Assembly: GCA_905215525.1 (NCBI GenBank)
Contig: CAJMQJ010000010.1
Coordinates: forward strand, 1-64,000
Direction of reading: 5' to 3'
DNA from: an uncultured bacterium
GTDB taxonomy: Bacteria; Actinomycetota; Coriobacteriia; Coriobacteriales; Coriobacteriaceae
DNA: 64,000 nucleotides
A program made the translations under genes and the position numbers. Under the pieces are notes generated by a model. That model was given only the letters and a program-made list of their open reading frames with translations. It searched no databases and was not told the origin of the DNA. Within the stretch, counting starts at the first letter, position 1. Every line of letters starts with the position of its first letter. Of the stretch, positions 1 through 8,024 are shown one piece after another.

Positions 1-84
1 AGCGGGGGCTCCTGTCGTTTCCGTGCCCCTGGATTGGGTCATAGTGTCTGTCGTGTGCTCAACCTGCATCGTTACCCTGACTGT

Positions 85-495
85 CTAAATAACAATCCCG
101 TTGCAGTGGTCGATTTCGTGCTGGATGATTTCGGCGGTGTAGCCCGAGAAGTTTTTGATGCGGTGGACAAAGCTCTCGTCCAGATATTCCACCTTAATGC
201 GGCGATAACGAGTGCAGGGACGCTCGCCGACGAGCGAAAGACATCCTTCGCTCGTCTGGTAGGCATTGACCTGCTCAAGAATCTGCGGGTTGTACATAAG
301 CAGCGACTTGCTGCCGTCCTTTACGCAGATGATGCGTTTGCGCACGCCGATCATGTTGGCGGCGAGGCCCACGCACTCGTGCTCATGCTCATGGAGCGTA
401 TCCAGGAGGTCCTGCCCGGTCGCGGCATCGTCGGGTCCCGCGTCTTCGGAAGGCAGGCGCAAAAAGAACTCGGATTTCATGATGGGCTTAATCAT
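85..495 (-). CDS. def: Peptide deformylase, short form
   Basis: This 136-residue protein belongs to the peptide deformylase family, metal enzymes that remove the formyl group from the N-terminal methionine of new proteins. The three family motifs are visible: GLAANMIG at residues 43-50, EGCLS at 83-87 with the metal-ligand Cys, and HEIDH at 126-130 with the two metal-ligand His and the catalytic Glu. The first motif differs from the usual GLAAPQIG: the Gln that normally contacts the reaction centre is Met. I recall the same variant in short deformylase-like proteins of lactic acid bacteria, so it is probably a subfamily trait. The start is the ATG after a GAGG ribosome-binding site; the upstream in-frame extension overlaps the divergent exporter gene and is unlikely. 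Activity is inferred from the intact metal site. Confidence 0.85.
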   Translation of the reverse strand: MIKPIMKSEFFLRLPSEDAGPDDAATGQDLLDTLHEHEHECVGLAANMIGVRKRIICVKDGSKSLLMYNPQILEQVNAYQTSEGCLSLVGERPCTRYRRIKVEYLDESFVHRIKNFSGYTAEIIQHEIDHCNGIVI

Positions 496-699
496 GGAGG
501 GCTCCTCATGTCTCATGCTTTCGTGGACTTTCAATAATAGCGCGGAAGGAAAGCTGCGCGTTCGCGTTACAATCTTTCGACGTTGGACCATGTTGCCAGA
601 CTCGTCGCGTGCGGCGTCTGGCGTAAGTCTAGGGCTCATCCTCGCCCTGGACTGTTCCTCTGGGGCGATACGACTGTCGTTCCAAGAGGAAGGAAATGC

Positions 700-2115
700 A
701 TGGGGAGCAAATCTCAGCAACAAGTTCAAGTAGCGCCATCGGCCACTTCGGCGTTTCTCGCCGTAATGTATATCGCGGCCTTTGTTGCCGCGTTTAACGA
801 GAACATCATTAACGTGGCGTTGCACGACATCATGGCGGCCTTTTCGGTGAGTGCCATCACGGCGCAGTGGCTTGTTTCGGGCTACATGATCGTGACGTCG
901 ATCTTTACGGCCATCATGGCCTTTCTTTCCGGTCGCTTCTCGACGCGCAAGCTGCTGTTTTTCGCATGTGGATGCCTGATCGCCGGAGAAGTCCTGTGCC
1001 TGGTCGCCCCAACGTTTACCGTCTTGCTGCCAAGTCGCATTTTGCAGGCTGCGGGATCGGGCATCTTGTTTCCGCTCATGATGAATGTGGTGCTATCTTG
1101 CGCTCCGCGCGAGAAGCTCGGTCTGTATCTGAGTCTGGGCGGTGCCTGCATTACGCTGGCGCCGGCGTTTGGACCTGTGGTCAGTGGTCTTATGTGCACG
1201 TTGTTTGGCTGGAGGGCGGTGTTCGTAGTGCCGCTGGTGGGCGGTGTCGTGGTCGCCGCGGCGGCAGCAAAGCTCGTTCGAAATGTTGGAGAGCGCTCGA
1301 ACACTACGCTTGATATTCTGTCGGTTGCTTTGCTTGCGGCCGGCATTACGGCGTTTGTGTATTCCGTAGGCGAGTTCTCGACCAATGTGATGACCGGTAT
1401 CGTGACGCTTTTCGCCGCTGTGGTGCTGCTTGGCCTGTTTGCGGTCCGCCAGCTCAAGCTCGGACATCCGGTGCTCAACGTGCGCCCCATGGCAAGCGTT
1501 CGTTTTTGGCCTGCGTGCCTGCTTGTGGTGGTGTCGATGATGACGACGTTCTCGATGAGCGTTTTGCTGCCGCTCTATTTTGAGGGCGCATACGGCATGA
1601 CCGCTCTTGTTGCGGGCTTGCTCATTTTGCCGGCGATTGCCTGCAACGCCGTGACCTCGATTGTGGGCGGACGCGTGATGGACGCCCGTGGCGCATGGCC
1701 GCTGCTGCCGGTCGGCTTTGCCCTGATTGCTGTGGGGCAGACTGCCATTTCGATGACAGCGGCAAGCATGAACATCGGCGTCGTCGTGGCACTGACCATT
1801 GTGGTGTATGCTGGCGTCGGTTTGGTGCTGAGCCCCTCACAGACGGCCGGCCTGGAGACGCTGCCCGCCGCCGAGCATCCTCACGGAACGGCATTGCTCA
1901 ACACGTGGAACATGATTGCCGCGTCGTTTGGTCCATCGCTGTTTATCGGCCTGCTCTCGAGTTCTGCGGCGACTGCCGGCGCCGCTGGCGTTGCGGCGGA
2001 CGTTGCCCAGGCTATTGGATTTGCGGCTGCCGTGCGCGTGGCGGCTGTGATTGCCGTGGTCGGTTTCGTGGCGTCGCTGGTGTACGCTCGTCGCGAGTCG
2101 CACATGTCGCATTAA
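700..2115 (+). CDS. MFS multidrug-type exporter, DHA2-like
   Basis: This is a very hydrophobic membrane protein of 471 residues with many predicted transmembrane segments. Its start resembles the DHA2 (drug:H+ antiporter) branch of the major facilitator superfamily: FNENIINVALHDI in the first helix matches the usual D-x-T-I-V-N-V-A-L-P signature loosely, and SGRFSTRKLLFF fits the loop 2-3 motif. The length suits a 14-helix DHA2 protein. The start is placed at the ATG preceded by AAGAGGAAGGAA; about 39 in-frame codons upstream have no ribosome-binding site and overlap the deformylase upstream region. It probably exports small toxic compounds with proton antiport, but the substrate cannot be read from the sequence. 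It is a single gene, divergent from the deformylase gene. Confidence 0.8.
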   Translation: MGSKSQQQVQVAPSATSAFLAVMYIAAFVAAFNENIINVALHDIMAAFSVSAITAQWLVSGYMIVTSIFTAIMAFLSGRFSTRKLLFFACGCLIAGEVLCLVAPTFTVLLPSRILQAAGSGILFPLMMNVVLSCAPREKLGLYLSLGGACITLAPAFGPVVSGLMCTLFGWRAVFVVPLVGGVVVAAAAAKLVRNVGERSNTTLDILSVALLAAGITAFVYSVGEFSTNVMTGIVTLFAAVVLLGLFAVRQLKLGHPVLNVRPMASVRFWPACLLVVVSMMTTFSMSVLLPLYFEGAYGMTALVAGLLILPAIACNAVTSIVGGRVMDARGAWPLLPVGFALIAVGQTAISMTAASMNIGVVVALTIVVYAGVGLVLSPSQTAGLETLPAAEHPHGTALLNTWNMIAASFGPSLFIGLLSSSAATAGAAGVAADVAQAIGFAAAVRVAAVIAVVGFVASLVYARRESHMSH

Positions 2116-2267
2116 TGTGTGTACATAGATTCTGCAGCTAGATTGAATGGCGACACCATAAACTAATGGACGTTTTGCCGAGAGGCATGAATGTTTAAAG
2201 CGCAAAGAGTGCGCGACGGGCCCCGCGAATGGGGCGATGATGCCCGAGAGGGCCAAGAAGGAGTCTC

Positions 2268-3179
2268 ATGTCCGAGAACGAAGAGATCATGAACGAGACC
2301 GAGAACGAGACCATGGCTGCCGAGGTCGAGGCAGTCGAGACCGTGGAGACCGAAGCTGCCGAGGCTGAGGCTGCTGACGAGGTTTCCGCCGAGGAGGAGG
2401 CCGAGGTTGTCGAGGCCGCCGTTGATTACGATGACGAAGAGCTGATGGACAAGATGCAGAAGGCCGCCCGCCTGCTGCGCAGCCGTCGCTTTGCTATTTC
2501 CAAGGAGGAGGAGGCCAAGGCCGAGCGCATGGCGAACATCGAGCGCGCCATCAAGCTTCTTGACCTCAAGCCCAAGATGGAGCAGAAGGAAATGTCCGAC
2601 CTGCTGGGTATGCGCCTTCGTGAGCTCGATGGTCTGATGGCCGAGGCCGAGGCTGCCGACCTGGTCGGCCGCATCGACGACGCTGAGGGCGATATGCGCA
2701 AGATCGTCGTCTTTGCTGCCGAGGATGCCGCTGAGGGCCTGGTCGAGCTTGCCAACAAGAAGGAGAAGCTCCTGCCCGAGCTTTCTTACGAGGAGGCCAC
2801 CGAGCTGATGGCTGCTCTCGATAAGGTCATCGCTCCGCTCGTCGCCATGGGCCTGGACGAGGACCGCGGTCCTCGCGGCGGCCGTGACGAGTGCGGTGGC
2901 CGTGGCGGCGACCGTGGCGGTCGCGGCGGCTTTGGCGATCGCGGTGGCCGTGGTGGTGACCGCGGCGGTCGCGGTGGCGATCGCGGTGGCCGTGGCGGCT
3001 TTGGCGACCGTGGCGGCGACCGTGGCGGTCGCGGCGGCTTTGGTGGCAACCGTGGTGGCTATGGCGACCGCGGCGGCAACCGTGGCGGCTTCGGCGGCAA
3101 CCGTGGCAACGACCGCGGCGGTCGCGGTGGCGATCGTGGCGGCCGCAACGGTGGCGGCTTCCGCGGCAACCGTTTCTAG
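2268..3179 (+). CDS. Winged-helix-like protein with acidic N-terminus and RGG-repeat tail
   Basis: I do not recognise a named family for the whole 303-residue protein. Three regions are visible. Residues 1-65 are strongly acidic, rich in Glu and Ala. Residues about 66-195 are helical and include a stretch (about 97-150) that reads like a MarR-type winged helix: a leucine-rich helix, a Q-K-E-M-S-D-L-L-G recognition-like segment, then R-I-D-D-A-E-G-D-M-R-K-I-V-V as a wing. Residues about 203-303 are Gly/Arg/Asp repeats of the DRGGRGG type with occasional Phe, Tyr and Asn, a typical RNA-binding, disordered RGG box. The start follows AAGAAGGAGTC. A role in nucleic-acid binding or condensates is inference. 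The gene ends four bases before a structured repeat that probably terminates its transcript. Confidence 0.65.
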   Translation: MSENEEIMNETENETMAAEVEAVETVETEAAEAEAADEVSAEEEAEVVEAAVDYDDEELMDKMQKAARLLRSRRFAISKEEEAKAERMANIERAIKLLDLKPKMEQKEMSDLLGMRLRELDGLMAEAEAADLVGRIDDAEGDMRKIVVFAAEDAAEGLVELANKKEKLLPELSYEEATELMAALDKVIAPLVAMGLDEDRGPRGGRDECGGRGGDRGGRGGFGDRGGRGGDRGGRGGDRGGRGGFGDRGGDRGGRGGFGGNRGGYGDRGGNRGGFGGNRGNDRGGRGGDRGGRNGGGFRGNRF

Positions 3180-3183
3180 TTGG

Positions 3184-3352
3184 GTTACGCGGTTTTACCA
3201 AACCGCGTAACTAGTTGACGCTGCAAACCCGCCAGAGCGGCAATCTGCCTTTCAACTTCGGCGGCATGACCAGAAGGTCAATGCCGCCTCGTTTCAAGGC
3301 ACCTTGCTCGCTCTGGCGGGTTTTCGCTGTCGGTACCAAGACATCGGCGTTG
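3184..3352 (+). repeat. 169-bp structured intergenic repeat, copy A (putative RNA/terminator)
   Basis: This block is almost identical to 61827-61995: same length without gaps and about nine mismatches by hand count. It starts with a perfect 12-bp hairpin (GTTACGCGGTTT, loop TACC). A three-tier nested stem follows: an outer 12-bp stem CCCGCCAGAGCG (3228-3239) pairing with 3309-3320; a middle GCCTT/AAGGC stem; and an inner GGCGGCAT-GACC stem closed by AGAA. TTTTC follows directly, as in a Rho-independent terminator. Both copies lie four bases after the stop codon of a plus-strand gene. It could be a dispersed terminator, a mobile repeat or a small RNA. Confidence 0.7.
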
Positions 3353-3411
3353 CCTTAATCCAGGTCTGCCAAAAAGTAGTCATTGGGGACGTTCTTAAAC
3401 GACTACATAGC

Positions 3412-3479
3412 ATGAGAGTGGACAATCTCCCGGTTTGAGCCTGCACTCAAGCTCAAAGTGGGAGATTATCCACTCTCAT
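3412..3479. repeat. Long-arm inverted repeat after repeat copy A
   Basis: The 20-base arms ATGAGAGTGGACAATCTCCC and its complement near 3460-3479 pair with one G·T-type difference, and GGTTTGAGC/GCTCAAA forms a second inner stem. It lies between the 169-bp repeat and the end of pdxT, 5' of nothing on the plus strand. A different long-arm hairpin occupies the same relative place after repeat copy B. A smaller imperfect GTAGTC/GACTAC stem precedes it at about 3376-3405. The function is unknown. Confidence 0.55.
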
Positions 3480-3519
3480 TTGTTCTGTGTCCGAAAATTC
3501 ACGCTCGTTTCTACTCTGC

Positions 3520-4107
3520 CTACATTTGGAGGAAGAGCTCGTGGAGGCAGGCGTCGTCGTCGAGCTCGGGGTGGAAGGTTACGCCGAGCTGGTTGCCCTG
3601 GCGGGCGGCGACGATGCGGCCATCGACCTCTGCCAGGGCCTTGGCGTCGCCGTGGACCTCGACGATGCGGGGCGCACGGATAAACGTCAGCGGCACCTCA
3701 CCGTCGATGCCGGCTACCTGCCCCTTGGTTCGAAAGCTGCCGAGCTGTCTGCCGTAAGCATTGCGCTCAACGAGTACATCCATGGTTGCCAAGCGCGGCG
3801 TCCCCTTATCGTCGTGGGCGGCAAGATCGCGCGCCAACAGAATCAAGCCGGCGCAGGTGCCCAGGACGGGCATGCCCTCAACAATGCGGGTGCGAAGCTC
3901 ATCGAGCATACCAAGCTCGGCAAGTAACTTGCCCTGAACGGTGGACTCGCCGCCGGGGAGGACCAGGCGGTCAAAGTTCTGCTGCAAATCGGCCGCCTGC
4001 CTCATCTCGATACAACGTGCGCCCAGCTCGGACAGTCTTGCCTCGTGCTCGGCAAAAGCGCCCTGGACCGCCAGCACGGCGACCGTTTGGTCTGCATAAT
4101 CGCTCAT
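3520..4107 (-). CDS. pdxT: Pyridoxal 5'-phosphate synthase glutaminase subunit PdxT
   Basis: This is a 195-residue class I glutamine amidotransferase that hydrolyses glutamine and channels ammonia to PdxS for de novo pyridoxal phosphate synthesis. The oxyanion motif PGGEST is at residues 51-56. The nucleophile Cys85 sits in GTCAGLILLA, and the His179/Glu181 pair in TFHPEL completes the triad. The length is normal for the family. It lies 20 bases downstream of pdxS on the same strand, so the two form an operon, which is the usual arrangement. The stop codon lies at the edge of the long-arm hairpin region shared with the convergent RGG gene, so transcripts from both sides meet here. Confidence 0.97.
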   Translation of the reverse strand: MSDYADQTVAVLAVQGAFAEHEARLSELGARCIEMRQAADLQQNFDRLVLPGGESTVQGKLLAELGMLDELRTRIVEGMPVLGTCAGLILLARDLAAHDDKGTPRLATMDVLVERNAYGRQLGSFRTKGQVAGIDGEVPLTFIRAPRIVEVHGDAKALAEVDGRIVAARQGNQLGVTFHPELDDDACLHELFLQM

Positions 4108-4127
4108 GTGCGATCCTTTCTGCTGGA

Positions 4128-5018
4128 CTAGCGCCCGCGCTCCTCCATGATGATCTCGATTTCGTCGGCGTTGATGCCCACCATGGCCTCGCCCAGGTCC
4201 TCCGAAAGCTCGGCGATGAGCTTGGCGTCGGTGAAGTTTGCCACGGCCTTGACGATGGCGGCGGCGCGCTTGGCGGGGTCGCCGCTCTTAAAGATGCCCG
4301 AGCCAACAAAGACGCCCTCGGCGCCCAGCTGCATCATCAGCGCGGCGTCGGCGGGGGTCGCGACTCCGCCGGCGGCAAAGTTTACGACGGGGAGCTTGCC
4401 CGTGGCATGGACCTCGCGCACCAGCTCGACCGGAACCTGCAGCTGCTTGGCTGCCTCAAAGAGCTCGTCGTCGCGCAGGGCAACAACGTCGCGGATCTGC
4501 TTTTGGATCTTGCGCATATGGCGCACGGCCTGAACGACGTCGCCCGTGCCCGGCTCGCCCTTGGTGCGAATCATCGTGGCGCCCTCGGCAACACGGCGCA
4601 GTGCCTCGCCCAGATCGCGGGCGCCGCAGACAAACGGCACGTCAAACTGGGTCTTGTCGATGTGGTAGACATCATCGGCGGGGGAGAGGACCTCGGATTC
4701 GTCGATGTAGTCGATTTCGATGGCCTGCAGGATCTGCGCCTCGACAATGTGGCCGATGCGGCACTTGGCCATAACAGGGATGGAGACGGCCTCCTGGATG
4801 CCCTTGATCATCTTGGGATCACTCATGCGCGAGACGCCGCCTGCGGCGCGGATGTCGGCCGGGATGCGCTCGAGCGCCATGACGGCGCAGGCGCCCGCCT
4901 CTTCGGCGATGCGTGCCTGCTCGGGCGTGGTGACGTCCATGATGACGCCGCCCTTGAGCATCTGCGCGAGCTCGCGGTTGAGTTTAACGCGATCGGCCTT
5001 GCTGGTCTGTTCTGCCAT
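4128..5018 (-). CDS. pdxS: Pyridoxal 5'-phosphate synthase lyase subunit PdxS
   Basis: This 296-residue TIM-barrel enzyme condenses ribose 5-phosphate, glyceraldehyde 3-phosphate and ammonia into pyridoxal 5'-phosphate. Highly conserved segments are visible: GGVIMDVTTPEQARIAEEAG near the N-terminus, the PVMAKCRIGH segment with catalytic Lys85, the DESEVLSPAD loop, and FAAGGVATPADAALMMQLGAEGVFVGSGIF near the phosphate site. I chose the ATG opening MAEQTSKADRVK, with GGGAG upstream; an upstream in-frame ATG would add 14 non-conserved residues. It is the first gene of the pdxST operon and is divergent from the MocR-type regulator, the classical layout for PdxR control. Confidence 0.97.
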   Translation of the reverse strand: MAEQTSKADRVKLNRELAQMLKGGVIMDVTTPEQARIAEEAGACAVMALERIPADIRAAGGVSRMSDPKMIKGIQEAVSIPVMAKCRIGHIVEAQILQAIEIDYIDESEVLSPADDVYHIDKTQFDVPFVCGARDLGEALRRVAEGATMIRTKGEPGTGDVVQAVRHMRKIQKQIRDVVALRDDELFEAAKQLQVPVELVREVHATGKLPVVNFAAGGVATPADAALMMQLGAEGVFVGSGIFKSGDPAKRAAAIVKAVANFTDAKLIAELSEDLGEAMVGINADEIEIIMEERGR

Positions 5019-5100
5019 GGTTGCTCCCTTGGTTGGCATGTGCATTGCTTGACGGAACATCCTATCGGGGAGCTGGGTATGGCGAAATACTCAGTTTTCG

Positions 5101-5160
5101 AGATAATAACAAGGTCAGAGTAATATCAGATTGAATGACTCGATAAGGTCAGGTGACAAA
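5101..5160. promoter_or_regulatory. Divergent pdxST-pdxR control region with AAGGTCAG direct repeats
   Basis: AAGGTCAG occurs at 5111-5118 and again at 5145-5152, 34 bases apart (about three helical turns), in the spacer between the divergent pdxS and pdxR starts. MocR-type PdxR proteins are known to bind direct repeats in such regions, so these are candidate operator half-sites. The second copy partly overlaps the ribosome-binding site of pdxR, which would allow autoregulation. No convincing -35/-10 pair could be fixed by eye. Confidence 0.4.
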
Positions 5161-5163
5161 CTC

Positions 5164-6600
5164 ATGCTTGACTATAATTTGGAAAACCGCGGCGAAGCAT
5201 CGCTCTATGAGTATGTTTACCAGCAAATTCGAGATGATATCGTTGCTGGACGCATTGCGGCGGGGGAGCATCTTCCGTCTAAGCGCGCCTTTGCGAGTCA
5301 TCTGGGTATCAGTGTCATTACCATCGAGAATGCATATAGCCAGTTACTCGCTGAGGGCTATATTTGCTCAATGCCACGTCGTGGCTACTACGCTTGCGAG
5401 CTTCCGGATGCACCGGTTTTGGCTTCGGCTGCGGAGGGCATCGACCGAGATGCCGTCTCTGTGGGCCCCATCGTGCATGATGTCAACGGACAGGTCGAGC
5501 GATTCGATGCGCTTTCTCCTTCTGCTTTGGAGGCGGCGCGGCTTTGGCAAAGCGCGCTACGGGCGACGCTGGCATCCGAAGATGAGCGCGAAATCTTTTC
5601 GCCCGCACCGGCGCAGGGCACTGCTCGGCTACGACGCGCAATTGCTCGCCATCTGCGCGGGATAAGGGGTATGAATGTCGACCCCAACAACATTGTTATC
5701 GGTGCGGGCGCCCAGCTGCTCGATACCATGTTGGTTCAGTTGCTTGGAGCCGACAAGGTGTATGCCGTTGAGGATCCGGGCTATTTGCGCCTGACGCGCA
5801 TCTATCAGGCTATGGGCTGCCAAGTACGACATATCCCGTTGGATGACGACGGCGTGGACCTGAGCGCTCTGCAGAAAACCGGGGCGGATGTCCTTCACCT
5901 GATGCCGTCTCACCAATATCCGACCGGCCTTGTGACGAGCATTGCGCGTCGCTATGCCCTGCTGAGCTGGGCCGCCGAGCAGCCGGACCGGTATCTCATC
6001 GAAGATGACTTTGATTGTGAGTTTCGCCTTGCCGGCAAGCCGATTCCCGCGCTCGCGTCGATCGATGCCGCCCAATCGGTCATCTACACCAACACCTTTT
6101 CAAAAAGTCTGTCGTCGGCCCTGCGTTTGGCGTATATGGTCCTGCCTGATGAGCTGATGGAACGGTTTAGGCGCAACCTTGGTTTTTACGCCTCGTCGGT
6201 GAGTTCTGTTGACCAGGTCGCTTTGGCTCGCTTGCTGGAATCGGGTGATTACGAGCGACATGTGAACCGCGTGCGCGTTCGAGCTCGCGAGGCGCGTGAT
6301 GGCCTGACGGCGCTTGTGCGAAAGGCGTTTCCGGCAGGGGAAGTCTCGATCGAGCATGCAGACGCGGGCCTTTACTGTATCGTGGTTGCGGAGCGTGGAA
6401 TGGGCGGAAGCACTTTTGCACGGGCCCTCACGCGCTCGAGCATCCCTTTTATCGATATCGGTGACTGTTTTTGGTGTGCCGATGGCGCATCTGTCCCTGA
6501 AAACTCAACTCAAATTCTTGTTCAGTATGACGATCTGAGTCCAAAAGTACTAACTACCTTGGAATTGCAGCTAATGGGGGGCACTCTGCAACCTAAGTGA
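5164..6600 (+). CDS. pdxR: MocR-family regulator (GntR HTH + aminotransferase fold), PdxR-like
   Basis: A GntR-type winged helix (first ~75 residues, with LPSKRAFASHLGISVITIENAYSQLLAEGY) is fused to a full class I aminotransferase domain. The PLP lysine sits in NTFSKSLSSALRLAY and the cofactor-contacting IEDDFDCEFR precedes it, which defines the MocR family. Position opposite pdxST makes PdxR the best call: members sense PLP and activate vitamin B6 synthesis. The ATG at 5164 with AGGTGA upstream is preferred over a TTG 33 bases earlier that has no ribosome-binding site. The TGA stop lies inside the terminal repeat of a ~120-bp inserted element, so the last residues may have been set by that insertion. 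Confidence 0.9.
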   Translation: MLDYNLENRGEASLYEYVYQQIRDDIVAGRIAAGEHLPSKRAFASHLGISVITIENAYSQLLAEGYICSMPRRGYYACELPDAPVLASAAEGIDRDAVSVGPIVHDVNGQVERFDALSPSALEAARLWQSALRATLASEDEREIFSPAPAQGTARLRRAIARHLRGIRGMNVDPNNIVIGAGAQLLDTMLVQLLGADKVYAVEDPGYLRLTRIYQAMGCQVRHIPLDDDGVDLSALQKTGADVLHLMPSHQYPTGLVTSIARRYALLSWAAEQPDRYLIEDDFDCEFRLAGKPIPALASIDAAQSVIYTNTFSKSLSSALRLAYMVLPDELMERFRRNLGFYASSVSSVDQVALARLLESGDYERHVNRVRVRAREARDGLTALVRKAFPAGEVSIEHADAGLYCIVVAERGMGGSTFARALTRSSIPFIDIGDCFWCADGASVPENSTQILVQYDDLSPKVLTTLELQLMGGTLQPK

Positions 6601-6713
6601 GTAGACTTTTAGCACTTTGGCGACCAGGCAGTTTTGTAACAAGCTATCTACCTGCGGTTTTGAAAAGCAGGATGACCGGCCTGATCGGGATGTTCAAAAA
6701 AGTCTACTCACTT
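6595..6713. repeat. ~120-bp TIR element, copy 1 (MITE-like)
   Basis: This is a 119-bp element with 16-bp perfect terminal inverted repeats, AAGTGAGTAGACTTTT at the left and its complement at the right. With the preceding base, the end reads TAAGTGAGTAG, which has TAA, TGA and TAG in the three frames. It shares internal sequence (GCACTTTGGCGACCAGGC, then TACCTG) with copy 2 in the same orientation. It carries the stop codon of pdxR and has no coding capacity, so any mobility would need a transposase in trans. Confidence 0.75.
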
Positions 6714-6744
6714 GCCGCGCAAAGCTCCTGCATGAGAAAAAAAT

Positions 6745-6815
6745 GGGGTTTTCAACAGGGCTTCGTCCAGCTCTTGGCAAGCTTTTGGCCAGTTGGGGAG
6801 GGATGTTGAAAACTC
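6745..6815. other. Spaced inverted repeat upstream of nuclease-like gene
   Basis: GGGGTTTTCAACA (from 6745) and TGTTGAAAACTC (to 6815) form ~11-bp arms about 46 bases apart, between the TIR element and the nuclease-like gene. It may be another small repeat or an operator. There is no further evidence. Confidence 0.3.
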
Positions 6816-6890
6816 GGCAGTCCGTTCGGCGCCATTTTTGGTGCGTTCGCGCCAATGCGTGACTGACTGGGTTGAAATCCGTGTTTTCCT

Positions 6891-8024
6891 GTGCCTATGA
6901 AAGATCTACTTTGTGATATATCGGCTTTTAGGTACTGGCGTTTGCCTCCTCAAGTCCGCGCTTTGTGTCCGCCTCTTCCACGACCGGAAGAAGACCGGCA
7001 GCGATATGATCTCGCCCGCAACCCGACGGCTAAGGTTGCGCTCGGCTTTCCGTTGTATACGTTGGTTCGAACGAGAAACAAGCGGACTTGCCCTGCCGGC
7101 ATGAGGCAGCGGCTGTTTCTTGGTGAGCTTCCCGGGGAATCCGTGCTGGAAACGGAGCATGGGTTTTTGATTACGTCTCCTCTACTGACGGCATTCATCA
7201 TGTTGCGGCATCTGACGGATCTTCAGCTTCTTTTGGTATTGGCGGAGATGTGTGGCTTGTTTGCGGTGTGCGCCCTGCCGGCGGCACTTGAGGCGGAGCT
7301 TTCGCGTGCAATTGATTCGGGCGCGATTTCGACAACGTTCGGTTGGGTGCGCTGCCCGTCCGAGGACGGCACCGCCTCAAATTTATGGCGTCGAGACGCT
7401 TTGGTTTTGGGCGGAGACCTTGACCGTTTTTGTTCAGATGTTTGCGGGATGCGTTACGGCAATAGATTTATAGCGGTATCGCAACTCGTTCCATTGGGTG
7501 CCGCGTCGCCTTTTGAGGTCGAGGCGTATTTGCTACTTGCACTGCCGCGATCCCTGGGAGGCGAAGGTTTTTGCGGCATAGAGCTCAATGTCGAAGTGAG
7601 GCTAGGTGCAAGTGCTCGAGCGATTGCGGGAAAGTCCCGCGTCTTTATCGACCTGCTTCTGTCTTCGCCGGACGGAGCGCGACAGGTGGCCATTGAATGT
7701 CAGGGAAAGGCCTCGCACGGGCGCGCAGGGGACGGCTTGCGTGACGCCGATCGCATGACGGCGCTTCAGGCTATGGGCTACGATGTGCTTCTCCTGACAC
7801 ATGGGCAGATATCCGATAAGGATAGATTCCATGCGATCGTTAAGGCCATATGCAGGATGCTCGATGCTGAATATCGTGATAAAAGCTCAGATGAGCAAAG
7901 GGCTGAGACATTACTCCGGTCTGAACTATTCGTTGACTGGACAAAATTGGGAGTAATTGACGGAAAGATGCCCGTTAGACACAAAACAGCTCGATCGTGG
8001 ACGGCTGCGGTTCTAAGTGAGTAG
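6891..8024 (+). CDS. DUF559/Vsr-like putative PD-(D/E)xK nuclease protein
   Basis: This 377-residue protein ends in a domain (about 205-330) with the layout of small restriction-endonuclease-fold proteins of the DUF559/Vsr type: an early Glu in SPFEVEAYLLLALPRSLGG, Asp254 in VFIDLLL, Glu269 and Lys273 in AIECQGK, Asp/Arg in DADRMTALQAMGYDVLLLT. I recall related proteins as common multi-copy genes in Collinsella, with function unknown. The N-terminal half is not recognised. The GTG at 6891 or the ATG two codons later could start it, and neither has a strong ribosome-binding site. The gene lies between two like-oriented copies of a TIR element, and its TAG stop is supplied by the second copy. 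Nuclease activity is inference from the residue pattern. Confidence 0.6.
   Translation: MPMKDLLCDISAFRYWRLPPQVRALCPPLPRPEEDRQRYDLARNPTAKVALGFPLYTLVRTRNKRTCPAGMRQRLFLGELPGESVLETEHGFLITSPLLTAFIMLRHLTDLQLLLVLAEMCGLFAVCALPAALEAELSRAIDSGAISTTFGWVRCPSEDGTASNLWRRDALVLGGDLDRFCSDVCGMRYGNRFIAVSQLVPLGAASPFEVEAYLLLALPRSLGGEGFCGIELNVEVRLGASARAIAGKSRVFIDLLLSSPDGARQVAIECQGKASHGRAGDGLRDADRMTALQAMGYDVLLLTHGQISDKDRFHAIVKAICRMLDAEYRDKSSDEQRAETLLRSELFVDWTKLGVIDGKMPVRHKTARSWTAAVLSE

Noticed and set aside
2867..3177. Periodic repeats resembling a CRISPR array
   Set aside because: The periodicity is codon repetition of the RGG tail (Gly-Arg-Gly-Asp), with no unique spacers or conserved direct repeat.
3787..3940. 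Plus-strand frames across pdxT/pdxS
   Set aside because: They are mirror frames of pdxT and pdxS without ribosome-binding sites or motifs.
6595..6713. Complete insertion sequence
   Set aside because: The element is only ~120 bp and has no transposase frame, so it is at most a non-autonomous element.
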